From Balanoglossus misakiensis (taxonomy: Eukaryota > Hemichordata): a stretch of DNA of 64,000 nt. The translations under genes and the position numbers were made by a program. Below the pieces are notes generated by a model. The model ran no database searches. It was given only the letters and a program-made list of their open reading frames with translations, and was not told the origin of the DNA. The stretch spans positions 5,890,001 to 5,954,000 of the forward strand of contig CM082592.2 in the NCBI GenBank assembly GCA_040954595.2. The letters run 5' to 3'. This document shows positions 13,164 through 24,859 of the stretch, in pieces; position 1 is the first letter of the stretch, and each line of letters starts with the position of its first letter.

Positions 13164-16100
13164 ATGACTGTGTTGGAGCACATCATATCAGGGCAGATCA
13201 GTGATCCGGTATTTTACACCATAACAGCCGTCCTAGCATTGGTCATCTCGTGGATGATTTATACCAGGAATAGAAAATATGAAGATGTGGCAAAGGTCAG
13301 TGAATGCTGGAAATCTGAGTATAATACAGCCTATTACTGATCCAGGAGTCCAAGAGTTGATAAATCACTTTTCTGATGCGCGAGAACAAGTGGTCTTCTG
13401 CAGAAAGTGTTCTCAGTTTCTCGTAACTATTACCCATGAGTGCAAGAAATATGGAGTGTTCGAAAATAAGTTTGTGTCATGTTCTAATTGCAGGATGATG
13501 AGCCCCGATCAACAAATGCAGTGGAAGAAGTCATCAACAATGCACATCCTTCAATCAAAACAGACAAAAAAAGTTTGAAGATATTCTTCGCATCTCAGAC
13601 CGGAACAGCAAAAGTAAGATCTGCATACATTATTATGTACACTTACAATGTACTATTATTTGCCAAAACAACAGAACACTATATCTTACACTTTATCCTA
13701 TTTTGTTTTTACAGCATTTTGCGGATTTACTGTGTCAGCATGCTGAGAGATGTGAAGTGAAATCGGAAGTCATTGATTTACAGAATTACGATCCTGAGGA
13801 TAATCTGAGTGATGAAGTAAGTGTTAAGAAAATGTGTCGTAAAAATCATATGTCAGCAATTAACATCAGTTTAATGCAATGCAGGCTGAGTTGACGCACC
13901 AGATAATGGATGTACTGGAACTCAACCCTCACTTTCAAAGAACACTTATTGACGTGAATGAAGTTACAGTGGATTCTAGTATTTTGGCGATTTCTCTTTT
14001 CACAGACTGATTCTCAAAAGATCTGCATTTTTTTGGTGTCTACGTACATCAGCGGACAACCTCCTGAGAAAGCAGCCTGGTTCTTCAAGTGGGTGGAGGA
14101 GGCCAGCAATGATTTCAGGGTTCAGAAGACCATGCTGAAAGGCATGCAGTATGCGATATTTGGACTGGGAAATTCAGAGTACAAAGAAAATTACAACAGA
14201 GTAAGTTCTGTATTTTGTACAGTTACAGTTTAGTGTAGTAACCACCTCTGTATTGCTTGCATTTATAAACTAACATAGATCACATGATACACCACTAAAA
14301 TGGAATTCTGTGGGTTTTTTTAGGTAAGCAAAAATCTCGACATATGGCTGTCAGCTCTGAGTGCATCGAGGGTTATGGAGAGAGGGGAAGGCAATGAAAA
14401 TGTAGCTGAGAGTCTGCATGCAGGTAAGAAATAGATATCACATTGTAGATGAGTGTCTTGACCAATAGAACAAAAAAAAAAAGAACCCTGATACACATGT
14501 CTGTCTTGCTGCCAGGTATCGAAGAGGACTTCCTTGCGTGGAAAGAAGAGCTCTTCAGGAAAATTCTGTTGGTGTTACAAGGCAAGGGGGAATGCTGCCA
14601 AGGGAGTGATCGAGACTGTCAGTGTCAACAAACGTCTGATGTTAAGGAAGAGGTAAGCACCTTCATCCGAATCTTCACTTTCAGGTAATATGCTGTGGAA
14701 GTGTTAACTATATGCATCAGCGATTGACAGCTGGCACAAGACCATACTCTCTCCCCTTACCTCTCTTTGTCAGTCATGACACAGGCTTGGCTCTGTTCTT
14801 TTATCGATGCGTAGGAATTTTACGAGACGTCAAGTGATGAAGATGCAGACGACGATGAAGAGTTGGACGGAGGAGCAGGCGGCGACGGAGTGAAGAGAAG
14901 TGATGGAGTGGTGGATCTTGAAGATCTCGGCAAGATGATGGGGAAGATGAAGATAGCCAAGGTAGAGGCACTGTCTCCTCTTCGCTCACATCCATTCTTT
15001 AAATCTCCTTTCTATATTTTCAAGGCGATTTTGTGACCACATTATAACGTATTTGTGGGGTTGTTTTTTTTCTCTCTGCTTTTTCAGGCTGAGACTGGAG
15101 GGGTTACCAGAAATGGTGTTCATTCCAGGAGATCCAAGACAGAAAAGGCTGAACCCAAGGAGATGATCACGCCATTGCTAAGACAGTCACTCACAAAGCA
15201 AGGTAAGAAATAGAATCTGCATGTTGTCATCAGACTGACTGTATAGCTCTCTCTTTTAGCTATATTATAGTGCTATATGTAGTTAGATCAACACTATACA
15301 TAGAGCATAAACATGATATATTTTATCGTAGGTTACAAATTGATTGGCTCTCATTCTGGTGTGAAGCTTTGCAGATGGACAAAGGTTAGTCAGTTTTTAA
15401 ATTCTAACTGTAATTAAGACACTTGCGGTAGCTTTTCTCCTACACACGCATACTGGCGGTCTCTGTATTCTTGGAGAGATGAGTCAACCAGTCCGTGTTA
15501 ACGTATGAGACACAACGTTACATGTGAAAACAATAGTTAAATTGAATCATGTTCAAAAATGTAAAAGGTTTCATTATCATTGAAGCTAAACTGTGTTGAA
15601 ATTACAGAATTGCAAGAAAAACTGAATTTATAATCAATTCAGTGTGGGGTACGTACAGCTTGAAGATTTCAAAAGTAAAACACTTCCCGTTTTAATACAC
15701 AGAGCATGTTGAGAGGTCGTGGTGGTTGTTACAAGCACACGTTTTATGGCATTGAGAGTCACCGCTGTATGGAGACCACTCCGAGTCTGGCGTGCGCCAA
15801 TAAATGTGTTTTCTGTTGGAGGTAAGATGAATAAATTTGGATTTGTATAATTTTGCATCTACGGACGGATTGAGCCATGTTTTATTCTGGTGGAGGAAAT
15901 GGCACAGTGATGTATGGACATCCGGCTGTTCTGATGACCTGTAAGAGCTGATACAAGAATATCACCAGAGACAATGATTTTGCATGTCATTGTTTACCTG
16001 CAGACATCACACGAATCCTGTCGGCACAGAGTGGAAATGGAAAATGGACGAAGCACAGACGATCCTAGACGGGGCGATAAAGAATCATCAGCAACTCATT

Positions 16101-18021
16101 AAACAGTTCAGAGGTAGGACATAGTGATTATTGCAGTGGGCATATCAAGTCACGCTTTCAGTAAGTTGCAGTGTATACAAATGGACCCAAACACGCATAT
16201 CCAAGCAAGGGTCTACTGGACTTCAGTAGCTTCATTTATGATGTACACCAATAGTGTGATCAAAGCATTGACATTTTGTGTATTTGCTCATAGAGTACAT
16301 CAGTAGATACTGTTGACTTGAAATAAATGTTTTCAAAATCACCTGACTCAGAATGTGGTAGCACCATCTATTTTCAGAGAATTTGAATTCAACAATCACT
16401 CTGACATTTCATCCCAGGTGTACCAGGTGTACAAGTGGACAGATTTCAGGAGGCCATGCAAGTCAAGCACTGTGCCTTGTCGTTGGTCGGCGAACCAATC
16501 ATGTACCCAGAAATCAACAAGTTTGTTCGGCTGCTACACAGCCAGGCCATCTCTACCTTCCTTGTCACCAATGCGCAGTTTCCAGATGCGATCAGGTGAG
16601 ACCGTTTTGCATGACATAATGTCTTGTGCACCTGGACAGTCCTTGAAAGGTGTGGACCTAATTGATCCTAAAAGTCTAACAGTCCTAACATGTATGTCAT
16701 GTTTTGATTGCAGACAACTGGTGCCTGTGACCCAGCTGTATGTCAGTGTAGATGCTAGCACCAAGGACAGCCTTAAGAAGATTGACAGACCCCTCTTCAG
16801 GGATTTTTGGCCAAGATTTCTGGACAGTCTGCAGGCTCTCTCAGAAAAGGTGTGCATCTACTTCGATTTTGGCATCAGTTGTTACCTTACGTATAATGGT
16901 ATAACTGTGCTATTATGACAGTGGACTTTTTGAATGGCATATTAAACAACTGACAGTTGTCAGCTATAGTGTCCATCACCCATAATATTATACACTGGTC
17001 TCTGTTTACTTATCCAGGGTCAGAGGACTGTGTACAGACTGACACTCGTCAAAGCATGGAACACGGACGAAATACAGGCATACGCTGAACTCATAGGAAT
17101 TGGAAAGCCAGATTTTATTGAAATCAAGGTATGATGAATATTCACTTTTTGCGATGATTTATCAGTGAGAGGTATTTTTATCTAGAGTAGACTGAGGGAT
17201 TGTGAGATTTGCAGAATTTGGAAATGTATACTTTATGTCACGGTACATGTCCGATCCATGCAATGGCCACCATATTTTGGCCAATTTAGTTTCTTTCGAT
17301 GGATTATTCATGTGTTACTTGTATGAATTTTCACAGGGAGTGACGTACTGCGGAGAATCCAAAGCCAGCAACCTGACCATGGAGAACATCCCCTGGCACG
17401 AAGAAGTAATCTTGTTTGTACAGAAACTGTGCGATCAACTGCCAGAGTATGAAATAGCCTGTGAACACGAACACTCCAACTGTGTACTCATAGCAAATAA
17501 GAAGGCATGTATCTTATGTATTTGACTGAAATTTGCACCATTCATGGGTTGATAATTGTATCACATGATTGTCACATGATACAATTTAACCACTCAGGTG
17601 ACAGAACTAGGCACATGTCATTACCATACCATCAGTATTCAGTATGTAAAACTACCCTATTCTGCACAAACTGTTGAAAAAAGTATAGAGATTCCTTGGA
17701 TGAGTATTTATTCAATCTTGCTTGCAGATATCAAGTCAGTAAAGAGAATTCATGGGTATCAAGTAGTTTAAAATGGTCAAATTCTTTTTCTCTTTTTCAC
17801 AGTTTTTCATGGACGGTGCATGGCATACGTGGATAGACTATGAAAAATTCCATCAACTGATACAACGCTACAATGAGAGTGATGGCAAAGACTCTTTCAC
17901 AGCTTCAGATTACATGGCTAAGACACCACCTTGGGCAGTCTTTGGCAGTGAGGAACATGGTTTCGATCCAGTCGAGACAAGATTCCATCGGAAGAAGAAA
18001 AAAGACATTTCTGGATGTTGA
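13164..18021 (+). CDS. TYW1: TYW1, flavodoxin/radical-SAM tRNA-wybutosine synthase
   Basis: Sixteen coding exons: 13164–13295, 13494–13613, 13715–13816, 14006–14200, 14324–14423, 14516–14652, 14815–14961, 15088–15202, 15332–15384, 15703–15821, 16004–16113, 16418–16595, 16714–16849, 17018–17128, 17337–17504 and 17803–18021; 713 residues (human 732). An N-terminal membrane helix (about 10–40) precedes a flavodoxin domain with FFASQTGTAK near residue 76 and FGLGNSEY. An acidic linker follows, then the radical-SAM domain with its CxxxCxxC cluster at Cys398, Cys402 and Cys405. Later blocks HTNPVGTEW, LVGEPIMYPE, VDASTKDSL, VTYCGES and the C-terminal KKKDISGC are typical of TYW1. The enzyme condenses pyruvate with N1-methylguanosine-37 of tRNA-Phe to form the tricyclic 4-demethylwyosine; the flavodoxin part supplies electrons. 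The last intron uses a GC donor at 17505. The gene converges on POP5. Confidence 0.97.
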
Positions 18022-18337
18022 CAATACTGTGCTTGTCATTGATAAGTTGGTAGCAGATCTTTCTTGCAGAGATGCCAATTTTTCAAACATAATTTATGAC
18101 AAAGAAACTTGTTTCATTAATGTAGTCATTGACATCATGCTGACACACAGGGTATATTACTTTGGATGCACAATCCAGCATTAAACAACAAAGCCTTATT
18201 TTTCTATCCATATGAAACAAAAACAGTCCATTGATTTTTTGGAGCGTGCAAAATAGCGCCCTCAGTGCCGATTTTGACAAATTCATGCCCACGTACACAT
18301 TCTGGGAGGTTGTTGCAACCATTGTAACCCAGTCATA

Positions 18338-19765
18338 TCAGTCACTGTAGACATCATCTGGTTCTCCACTCCCAACACTTGGCGCTTTAGCGATGACGAG
18401 GGAACAACTGCGAATAGACTTCTGGACTGCTGCTCTCTCCTCTGAAAAAAATGTCAGTATTGTGGTGGTGATTACATATAGTTATAAGATTTCCGATACA
18501 GTTCTTTTAAACAGTGTGTGCCACCAACCTACACAAACTATTACCAAGCATGCATCCAACTCACTCCACATCATGACATCTTTCCACTCATACGTGTTAA
18601 CTCAAATAAACCATACTTGAGCAAACTTATGAATAGAAGGGTTAAAAGCAGGGTTATATAACATTCACATGGAATGAGTTTCTAACCACTTCTATTGTAG
18701 AGAGTTTAAGAGAGGAAACAAATAATTTTGCCTTACCTTGTGTTTTACATTTCTGAAGTAACACAACTAACTGTTGTCGGCCATAGCTTTGTAGAAACTT
18801 CTGACATGACCGTATTGTACCTGGAAAGTATATATGGTGGGTATTCATTAATACATGCATCCGAAGCTGAACAATATCAAATTCTGAACATGCAAGCTAA
18901 GCAATCCTACATTCTGACATCTAACATTCTTAGATACTGACAGAGCCCAGGCTTGACATGACAATGCTTGATTCAGAAGCCAGGAGTACATGTACTGATC
19001 CTAGATGCTGAACAAGCCACAGCCAGCCGATGATACCCCAACTGAGTGACATACACTGGTAACTTACCACCAACATGCAATGTACGCAAGAAGCAACTTT
19101 CCTTCCCTATTGCTCTGATGAATGGCAATGCCGACCACAACAACTTGTAGTAGTCTCTTCTCGCTCTAATGAGTACAGTCCTTGTGTAAATGTTCAGATA
19201 TTTCACTGCAATAAAAATCGCGTCAGGTAAACATTTATCTACATCACTGGTCATGTGTCATGTTTACTGACGTGCAGAGTTGTGAATGTAAATAATGTAT
19301 ACTTCATACATATTCACCATGAGGGAAAAATAGACAGATTTACCATAGAGTCCAGGAAGGCTAACTCCAATACCATAATCTCCATGCACTTTTTCTATGG
19401 CATCTTTTATGGCATTGTAGACAGATTGCTCATCTACACGGTGTAGTAACTTGCTCTTCTCGTATACAAATTCACACACCAGATACCTGATCAAATGAGA
19501 TAGAAAAATACATGTACAGTAATAAGATAAGTTTACAGCTTCATCCAAGAAACAACCATGACTGTATGGTCTGACAAGATCCTTGGCCGAACACCCGGAA
19601 GCTCAGTGCAGTGTCGGCTGCTACAGCCAACCAGCCAGCTGAAGGCACCAATCGGTCGGTACGTTGGCCCTGCCCCTAATATGTATGGCGCAAGTGACCG
19701 TCAGACACTCTCGCCATACTGCTAGTTTTGTGAAGCCAATCTTACCTATTTTTAAAACGAACCAT
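18338..19765 (-). CDS. POP5: POP5, ribonuclease P/MRP protein subunit
   Basis: Five coding exons in transcript order: 19765–19746, 19486–19344, 19205–19068, 18820–18737 and 18441–18338; 162 residues (human 163). The first exon codes only MVRFKN plus part of an Arg codon, the conserved POP5 start. Signature blocks follow: RYLVCEF, EKVHGDYG, VKYLNIYT, RRDYYKLLWSALPFI, TLHVGGTIRSCQKFL and RRQL/LLQKC-like residues; the tail ends in VYSD, acidic as in human. POP5 is an archaeal-Pop5-like alpha/beta core subunit of RNase P (tRNA 5' maturation) and RNase MRP (rRNA processing), acting in the nucleus and nucleolus. It lies tail-to-tail with TYW1 (316 bases between stops) and just downstream of POLR2M on the same strand. 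Confidence 0.95.
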
Positions 19766-20062
19766 ACTTTCGAATGGTTTTCCTTTGCAGAGGAGAGTGG
19801 TACACACGTGTGTACCTTTCGTTTTACCTCTTGGATTTGTACGTACTTCCGGTTAGCAGAGCTGCCGTTGGGGGCGTTTTGAAACCAGCAAAACTGTGGG
19901 GTGTCTGCTGGACCATCATGATCCACGGCAGTTAACATTCCTACCCCCGGCAAAAAAAACTGACAAAGTTGCATGTTTCTAAGTACTCCTCCATTTATTG
20001 TTAGGTGTAAAAATACATGTCAAAATTATAAACATATTGTATATCATTATAAATATGTCCTA

Positions 20063-20162
20063 TCTTACTCCATCTCCACTGACTGCACATATCACATGAG
20101 CTAAATCCTCATTGCCTTCTTCCAGAATTGTAAATCCATAAAATGGTAGTGAGCCCTGCATA
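20063..20162 (-). other. Unassigned exon-like open frame between POLR2M and POP5
   Basis: On the minus strand an acceptor-like string (ctctatgcag) precedes an open stretch starting GSLPFYGFTILEEGN and ending near CAVSGDG, where a gtaaga donor-like string follows; the next in-frame codons reach a stop. The composition is protein-like (hydrophobic/acidic alternation), but I recognise no family and no partner exon. It could be an alternative 3' exon of POLR2M, a 5' exon of POP5, or chance. Confidence 0.25.
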
Positions 20163-20249
20163 GAGGACAACACATAAATGCTATCATTGCTGCAATCAAA
20201 ACGAAGAACTAAGCTTCTTTAAAGTCCAAACAGCTTGCAGAGAAAATAT

Positions 20250-21870
20250 TTAATCCTCAAGGATTTCATTCTCCTCTGCCGCAGAATCACTGTCACTATC
20301 ATCAGATTCGTCCTCGCGGTATCTGGAGGTTAAAGTCAAGGGCATAACTGCATAGAAATACTACACTCTACATATTATATGGTTAAATTTATCAAGTTAC
20401 CCCAATTAACCCAATGACCGATAATCAAACGAGACTGCATGCCTATTCCAATTTAATGCCCACTGGTGCTTGTTCTGCACACAAGATGGACAGAAGATGG
20501 GATATGACCAAACTGTTGGTGGAAAGGATACGCTAAATCTTCCTGATTTGGTAGGTATGGTTCCATTTTGATATTCATTCTCTGTGACAGTCTTTCAGCC
20601 GCTTGTTTAGCGTAAAGTTCCTAATATGCAAAAGAGAACATAAAAGTTTTAACAGGTACGACTAGCAGCTTACTGGTGTCAAGCGCCCTCTATGGCAGGG
20701 TTGCTGATAGATTTGGGATACATGTATTTCAGGCAGGACCACGAACAGAATTAATGAACTCTACCTCATATTTCTTCTGCTGTTCCTGTTCTAGGACAAT
20801 CGACTCTTCCATGTCCACAAGTTTTGAACCTTCAACATGTCTGAGTCTCGGTGGAGCGACCGCAGAAATCTCTTCCACCTTGTCCCTGGGGAAAGGACTT
20901 TTCATTCTAGTGGGAAGGGGTTCAGGTTTGTGCAAGTCGTCTGGCAGTTTGTTGGAGTGTAGAGTCTTGTACGGCCTGAAAACCTCTCGCTTTTGCTCCT
21001 GTGGTTTCGAGAATGGATTCCCGGGTTCGCTTCCTTTTTGACTTGAAGTCCTCTTTTTGAACAGTGATTCCTTTTTGATTGTTCCCTCCTCTTGGTTCCC
21101 TGGCATTTTGCTTTCAGACGCAGACGTTCTTTCAAATGTCTTGTCATCTCTCAGACAACTGTCATCGTTATTTTCTCTCATGTCTCCTTCCTCATCGTCA
21201 CTGTCAAGCTGTTCATCCAACACAGAATCTTTCGGAACAATCCTCATTTTTTCGAACAGTTCTGCCGTTTGGTCGATCTGCTCCCTTTCCTTGATTAGCA
21301 ACTGCAGCTTTTCTGCAAATGTTTGTATTTTCTTTCCCTTGTCAGGAAGTTTTTGAAGGAATTTTCTGAAATCATAATGGAAAATTAGTGATGGCCAACA
21401 ACAGTAGTTCTAAAGGGGAAGTTTAATAAATGAATGAATGGATGGATGGATGGATGGATGGATGGATGAATGAATGAATGAATGAATGAATGAATGAATG
21501 AATGAATGAATGAATGAATGAATGAATGAATGAATGAACACAACTGAAGATACAACAGAATCCTCTTAAAAGACAACGCAATATGTGAATTTATCACCAT
21601 GTGTTGATAAATATTACAGCTTTGGTAACGGCTACTGCTATGTGTGGTATCGGTAACATCGTGGGACTCCGGGGCGCAAGAGAACGGGCATGACGCCTGT
21701 GCTTTGGTAAACACATGTTTACAAATTGTACGTCTTCGTTCAGCAGGTGAGCGAAATGAAACTTACCCATTGCGCAAAATATTCTGCTGTCTGTTTAATA
21801 AATCAATCAGCTCTGCTTTCGTATATTTCTCCATGTTCCCAAGATCTCCTTGCTTGTGTAGGTGAGCCAT
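20250..21870 (-). CDS. POLR2M: POLR2M (GRINL1A/Gdown1), RNA polymerase II-associated subunit
   Basis: Four coding exons in transcript order: 21870–21767, 21365–20765, 20620–20532 and 20322–20250; 288 residues (human 368). The N-terminal block with LLNRQQNILRN and FLQKLPDKGKKI, and the C-terminal block with ESIVLEQEQQKKYE, KQAAERLSQRMNIKM and YREDESDDSDS, match Gdown1. The middle is charged and unconserved, as in the vertebrate protein. Gdown1 binds Pol II to form Pol II(G), which depends on Mediator and competes with TFIIF. The protein is shorter than in vertebrates, mainly in the linker. Intron 1 carries a tetranucleotide microsatellite. Confidence 0.88.
21428..21538. repeat. Tetranucleotide microsatellite (GGAT)n/(GAAT)n
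   Basis: A run of tggatgga units passes into a longer run of tgaatgaa units, about 110 bases in all, inside POLR2M intron 1. It is a compound microsatellite and likely polymorphic. Confidence 0.95.
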
Positions 21871-22505
21871 GTTAGCGGATGAAACCACCGGCTCAAAGGT
21901 ACTACGAGTAAACAATAAATTGCTTACAAGGTAATTTCCTCATTTGTGTCGATGTCTGCCATGTTTTATATAGGTGCGCATGCTCATTTCACTTTACGGG
22001 ATCAACCATTGGATATCAAGGGGTGGGTGGGATCAAAATGGAGGGGGGGGGGGCATACAACGAGAAAACCATGAAAGCAAAGGTTACAAGTTGCACTGAG
22101 GATGGCCTGGAACTGCAATATTTATGTTAACTAAAATTCTACCGTGACTTTGAAGTTCTATCATTTGTCCATTGATCCACTGGAGACTATTGTGAGTAAC
22201 TTGAATGAAGAAGCGTACACAACTATGGATGTTCAATTCATTTTTATTTGTGAAATATTGTAAATACTGCTTAAAAATTTCCTTATATTTATTTGGCTGA
22301 AAGTTTACAAACTACACAATCATTTCAAAGGAAAACAAATAAAAGCAGCAATTCTACATTCCATCATAAAACAGCACTGATTCCATAATGTAAAATAGGA
22401 TATTGCGGAAAATTTTGTTATCAAATACAGATGGACAACTGTAATTTTTCGCCATTGTTTTTTTAATTTATCATCACTTTTCTTCTAAATATTATTTTCA
22501 TAATA

Positions 22506-22511
22506 TTTATT
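22506..22511 (-). terminator. Candidate polyadenylation signal of the DUSP11–RRM gene
   Basis: AATAAA on the minus strand 10 bases after the stop codon. A second copy lies near 22243. Either could end the transcript. Confidence 0.35.
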
Positions 22512-22521
22512 TATCATAATG

Positions 22522-24859
22522 TTAAAAAGGTACACCATTGAAGTCTTGCATCTCCTGTTTCCTGTCCGAATACGTCTGCCTCCTGAAGTATGGATCATTT
22601 CTTCTGCCTTCCCAGCTTCTCTGACCTCTTCTATGACCTTCAGACAGACATCATAAATTTATCATTAAGGATGTATGATCAGTAAAATTGAAAGTATTGC
22701 CAATTGTTTTAACTGACAGCAATAATCATTTCATAAAAAGAAATTTGTAAAAACTATACCTTGATGATCACCTCTGTATCCCCTCGACTGGTGTTGATTG
22801 TCACAAGCAATTCTGACCGTTATGTTCATACCAGTGTCTTTGTACTCCTGAAATCAAAGTGCAATGCCTGTTACTGAACAGGTTCTGGTCTGATCCACAT
22901 ACTTCATGCAAACGAGCAGAAACTTAGTCACATGTCAAATATTTAATATCACAAGAAAACATTTTATCAATTCAAGAAAATGTTCATCAATGCCAAATGG
23001 TCGCTCAATATGATTTCACCTGTAGTGTTCATTTCATCATGGTGCTACAATAGTACACAACGTCTTTTTATTTAGGAAGCTTTGGGACTTGGCTTAGATT
23101 ATATATCTCTGCGTTTGAGTCAACATATACTAGTATTCCAGTACTTACTTTGTCATCAAGGCCCAGAGCTTGCTGTAAAGTCTCCTGGTCACTGAACTCT
23201 ACAAAACCAAATGCTTTACGGACAAAAAAGTAAACTAACATTAATAACTGAATTAATGTCGTATGACAAGATACGAGTCACTGAAATCTATCCAGGCTAA
23301 CCCTGGCACAGCACATACAGTGACATTGGCAAAATGAATTGTTTGTTTGCAATACAGGGTACCACCATGGCTTTTGTCCCCTTCGCTAATGATGAAATAA
23401 TTTTAATAATGGAAATATCCTGTTTGATTTATTAGCTGCAAATACAACTTACCGTATCTGTCTCTTTTGACAATTCTAGGCTCCTTTTCAATCTGGAATG
23501 AAGATATAGTGAAAAAAAATGAGATTGACGTATTTTATGGCATTCACCTACAGCTGTTACTAGACAAAGTAAAAGGCAACAGTAAGTAGTTGTATATCTT
23601 GTGAAGAATATTTATAGAAAAAAAAAGTCTTTCATTTGAGGCAAAAGATATCTGATCATACTTACTATCAAACCATCAAACAGTTTTCTCAAATCAGCCA
23701 CTGTACAATCGACTGGTAGATTCCCGACAAAGGCTTTGAACTGTGGTTTTCCATGCGAATTTCCCCTATCATGAATGCCACTGGTAGCACTACCGTGTCT
23801 GCCTGGGTTGTAGTGTTCATCGTGGGTGTTTGCAGAGCTACTGTCGTCGCTGCTTGTGAGGGAATTACCGCAGGAGTCTTGAGTTGGAGGCGGACGCTTG
23901 GTGTGGCTATCACCACGAGCACGGTCTCGTGTTGGAGGGGTCAGTCTTGTCTGGGTAGTACTGCCAGGGGTTTGCTTTGGTGGTGAGCCGTGATTTCGTC
24001 TGTAGTGAAAGATGGTAAATTTTAAACTCAAAGCTTTCAACATCCAAAGCCACAAACAAATCCATCCACTCATAAACACTACATACTTTACATACCGTAC
24101 ACACATACATACATACATGGTGCATGCATGCTTTTCTGGAATCCCAATTGGTGTTTTTTTTCGCAAGCCTACGTTTTATTTATGAGCAATACATACTATA
24201 GTGATTTACCTTTCAAGATTTTTCAGAGCATCTATATATTTCTCTCTTTCCATTCCATGTCCCCTGGCAGCATTGAAGGCATCTATGGCCCTGTCAGCTG
24301 ACCATCCGAGGCAATCCATCAAATATCGACATACAATATATCCGCTTCTATTGATGCCATGCGTGCAGTGTACCCCGACTACTGTCCTTTCGTTTTCTTC
24401 CAAATAGCGTTGGACCGTTCTCTGGAATTCCATGACCCTCTCCTCCTTGGGCACAATGTGCCCCTCTGTGAAGATTTTCTTGTGTAAAACCCCGTTCCTG
24501 GTGATGTCCCCCACGTTGTAGTATCTTGTCGTGTACGTCAAATCCACAACCAAACCCAAGCTGGGTATCCGAAGCAAATCCTCAACAGTGAAGCGCAAAT
24601 GTTCGTCCTCTCCAAACCAGCTTCTGTGCAAGGGAGTCTTCATAGCAAATATATTTGTGCCCTCAATAACATCACCAAAGTTCGTGTAGTCTTCCCACCG
24701 ATCAGGTATCCTCGTATTTTTCTTTGGCGGCATTCTATTAAAATTCCTTGAAGGCGATCTTCGGGGCATCTTCGGATCAACCAGTGTAGCATTTCTTGAA
24801 AACTCTCTTCGGGAAATGTTCTGATTAATATTAACCAGTCTAGACATATTTCGGGACAT
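22522..24859 (-). CDS. DUSP11-type RNA 5'-phosphatase fused to a C-terminal RRM
   Basis: Six coding exons in transcript order: 24859–24210, 23999–23666, 23492–23453, 23213–23149, 22847–22760 and 22637–22522; 430 residues. Exon 1 alone encodes a basic N-terminus and the whole cysteine phosphatase domain: VVDLTYTTRYYN, KIFTEGHIVPKEE and the P-loop HCTHGINRSGY (Cys165, Arg171), typical of DUSP11/PIR1, which removes 5' phosphates from RNA. Exon 2 adds a Ser/Thr/Pro-rich linker and starts an RRM at about residue 304 (AFVGNLPV as RNP2). Exons 3–5 complete it, with FGFVEF as RNP1 and NITVRIA. The RRM most resembles those of eIF4B/eIF4H. The tail is Arg-rich and ends NGVPF. Exon 2 contains no Met codon and all junctions keep phase, so I read one fused protein. 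Human DUSP11 has no RRM. Function inferred: RNA phosphatase with an added RNA-binding module. Confidence 0.85.

Noticed and set aside
19621-19974. 117-residue minus-strand frame starting MQLCQFF
   Set aside because: It overlaps the POP5 first exon in another frame and has no known homology; treated as POP5 5' leader.
20676-21356. Plus-strand Ser-rich frames over POLR2M exon 2
   Set aside because: Antisense of the acidic/Lys-rich POLR2M linker; the minus-strand frame has the Gdown1 signatures and correct splice phases.
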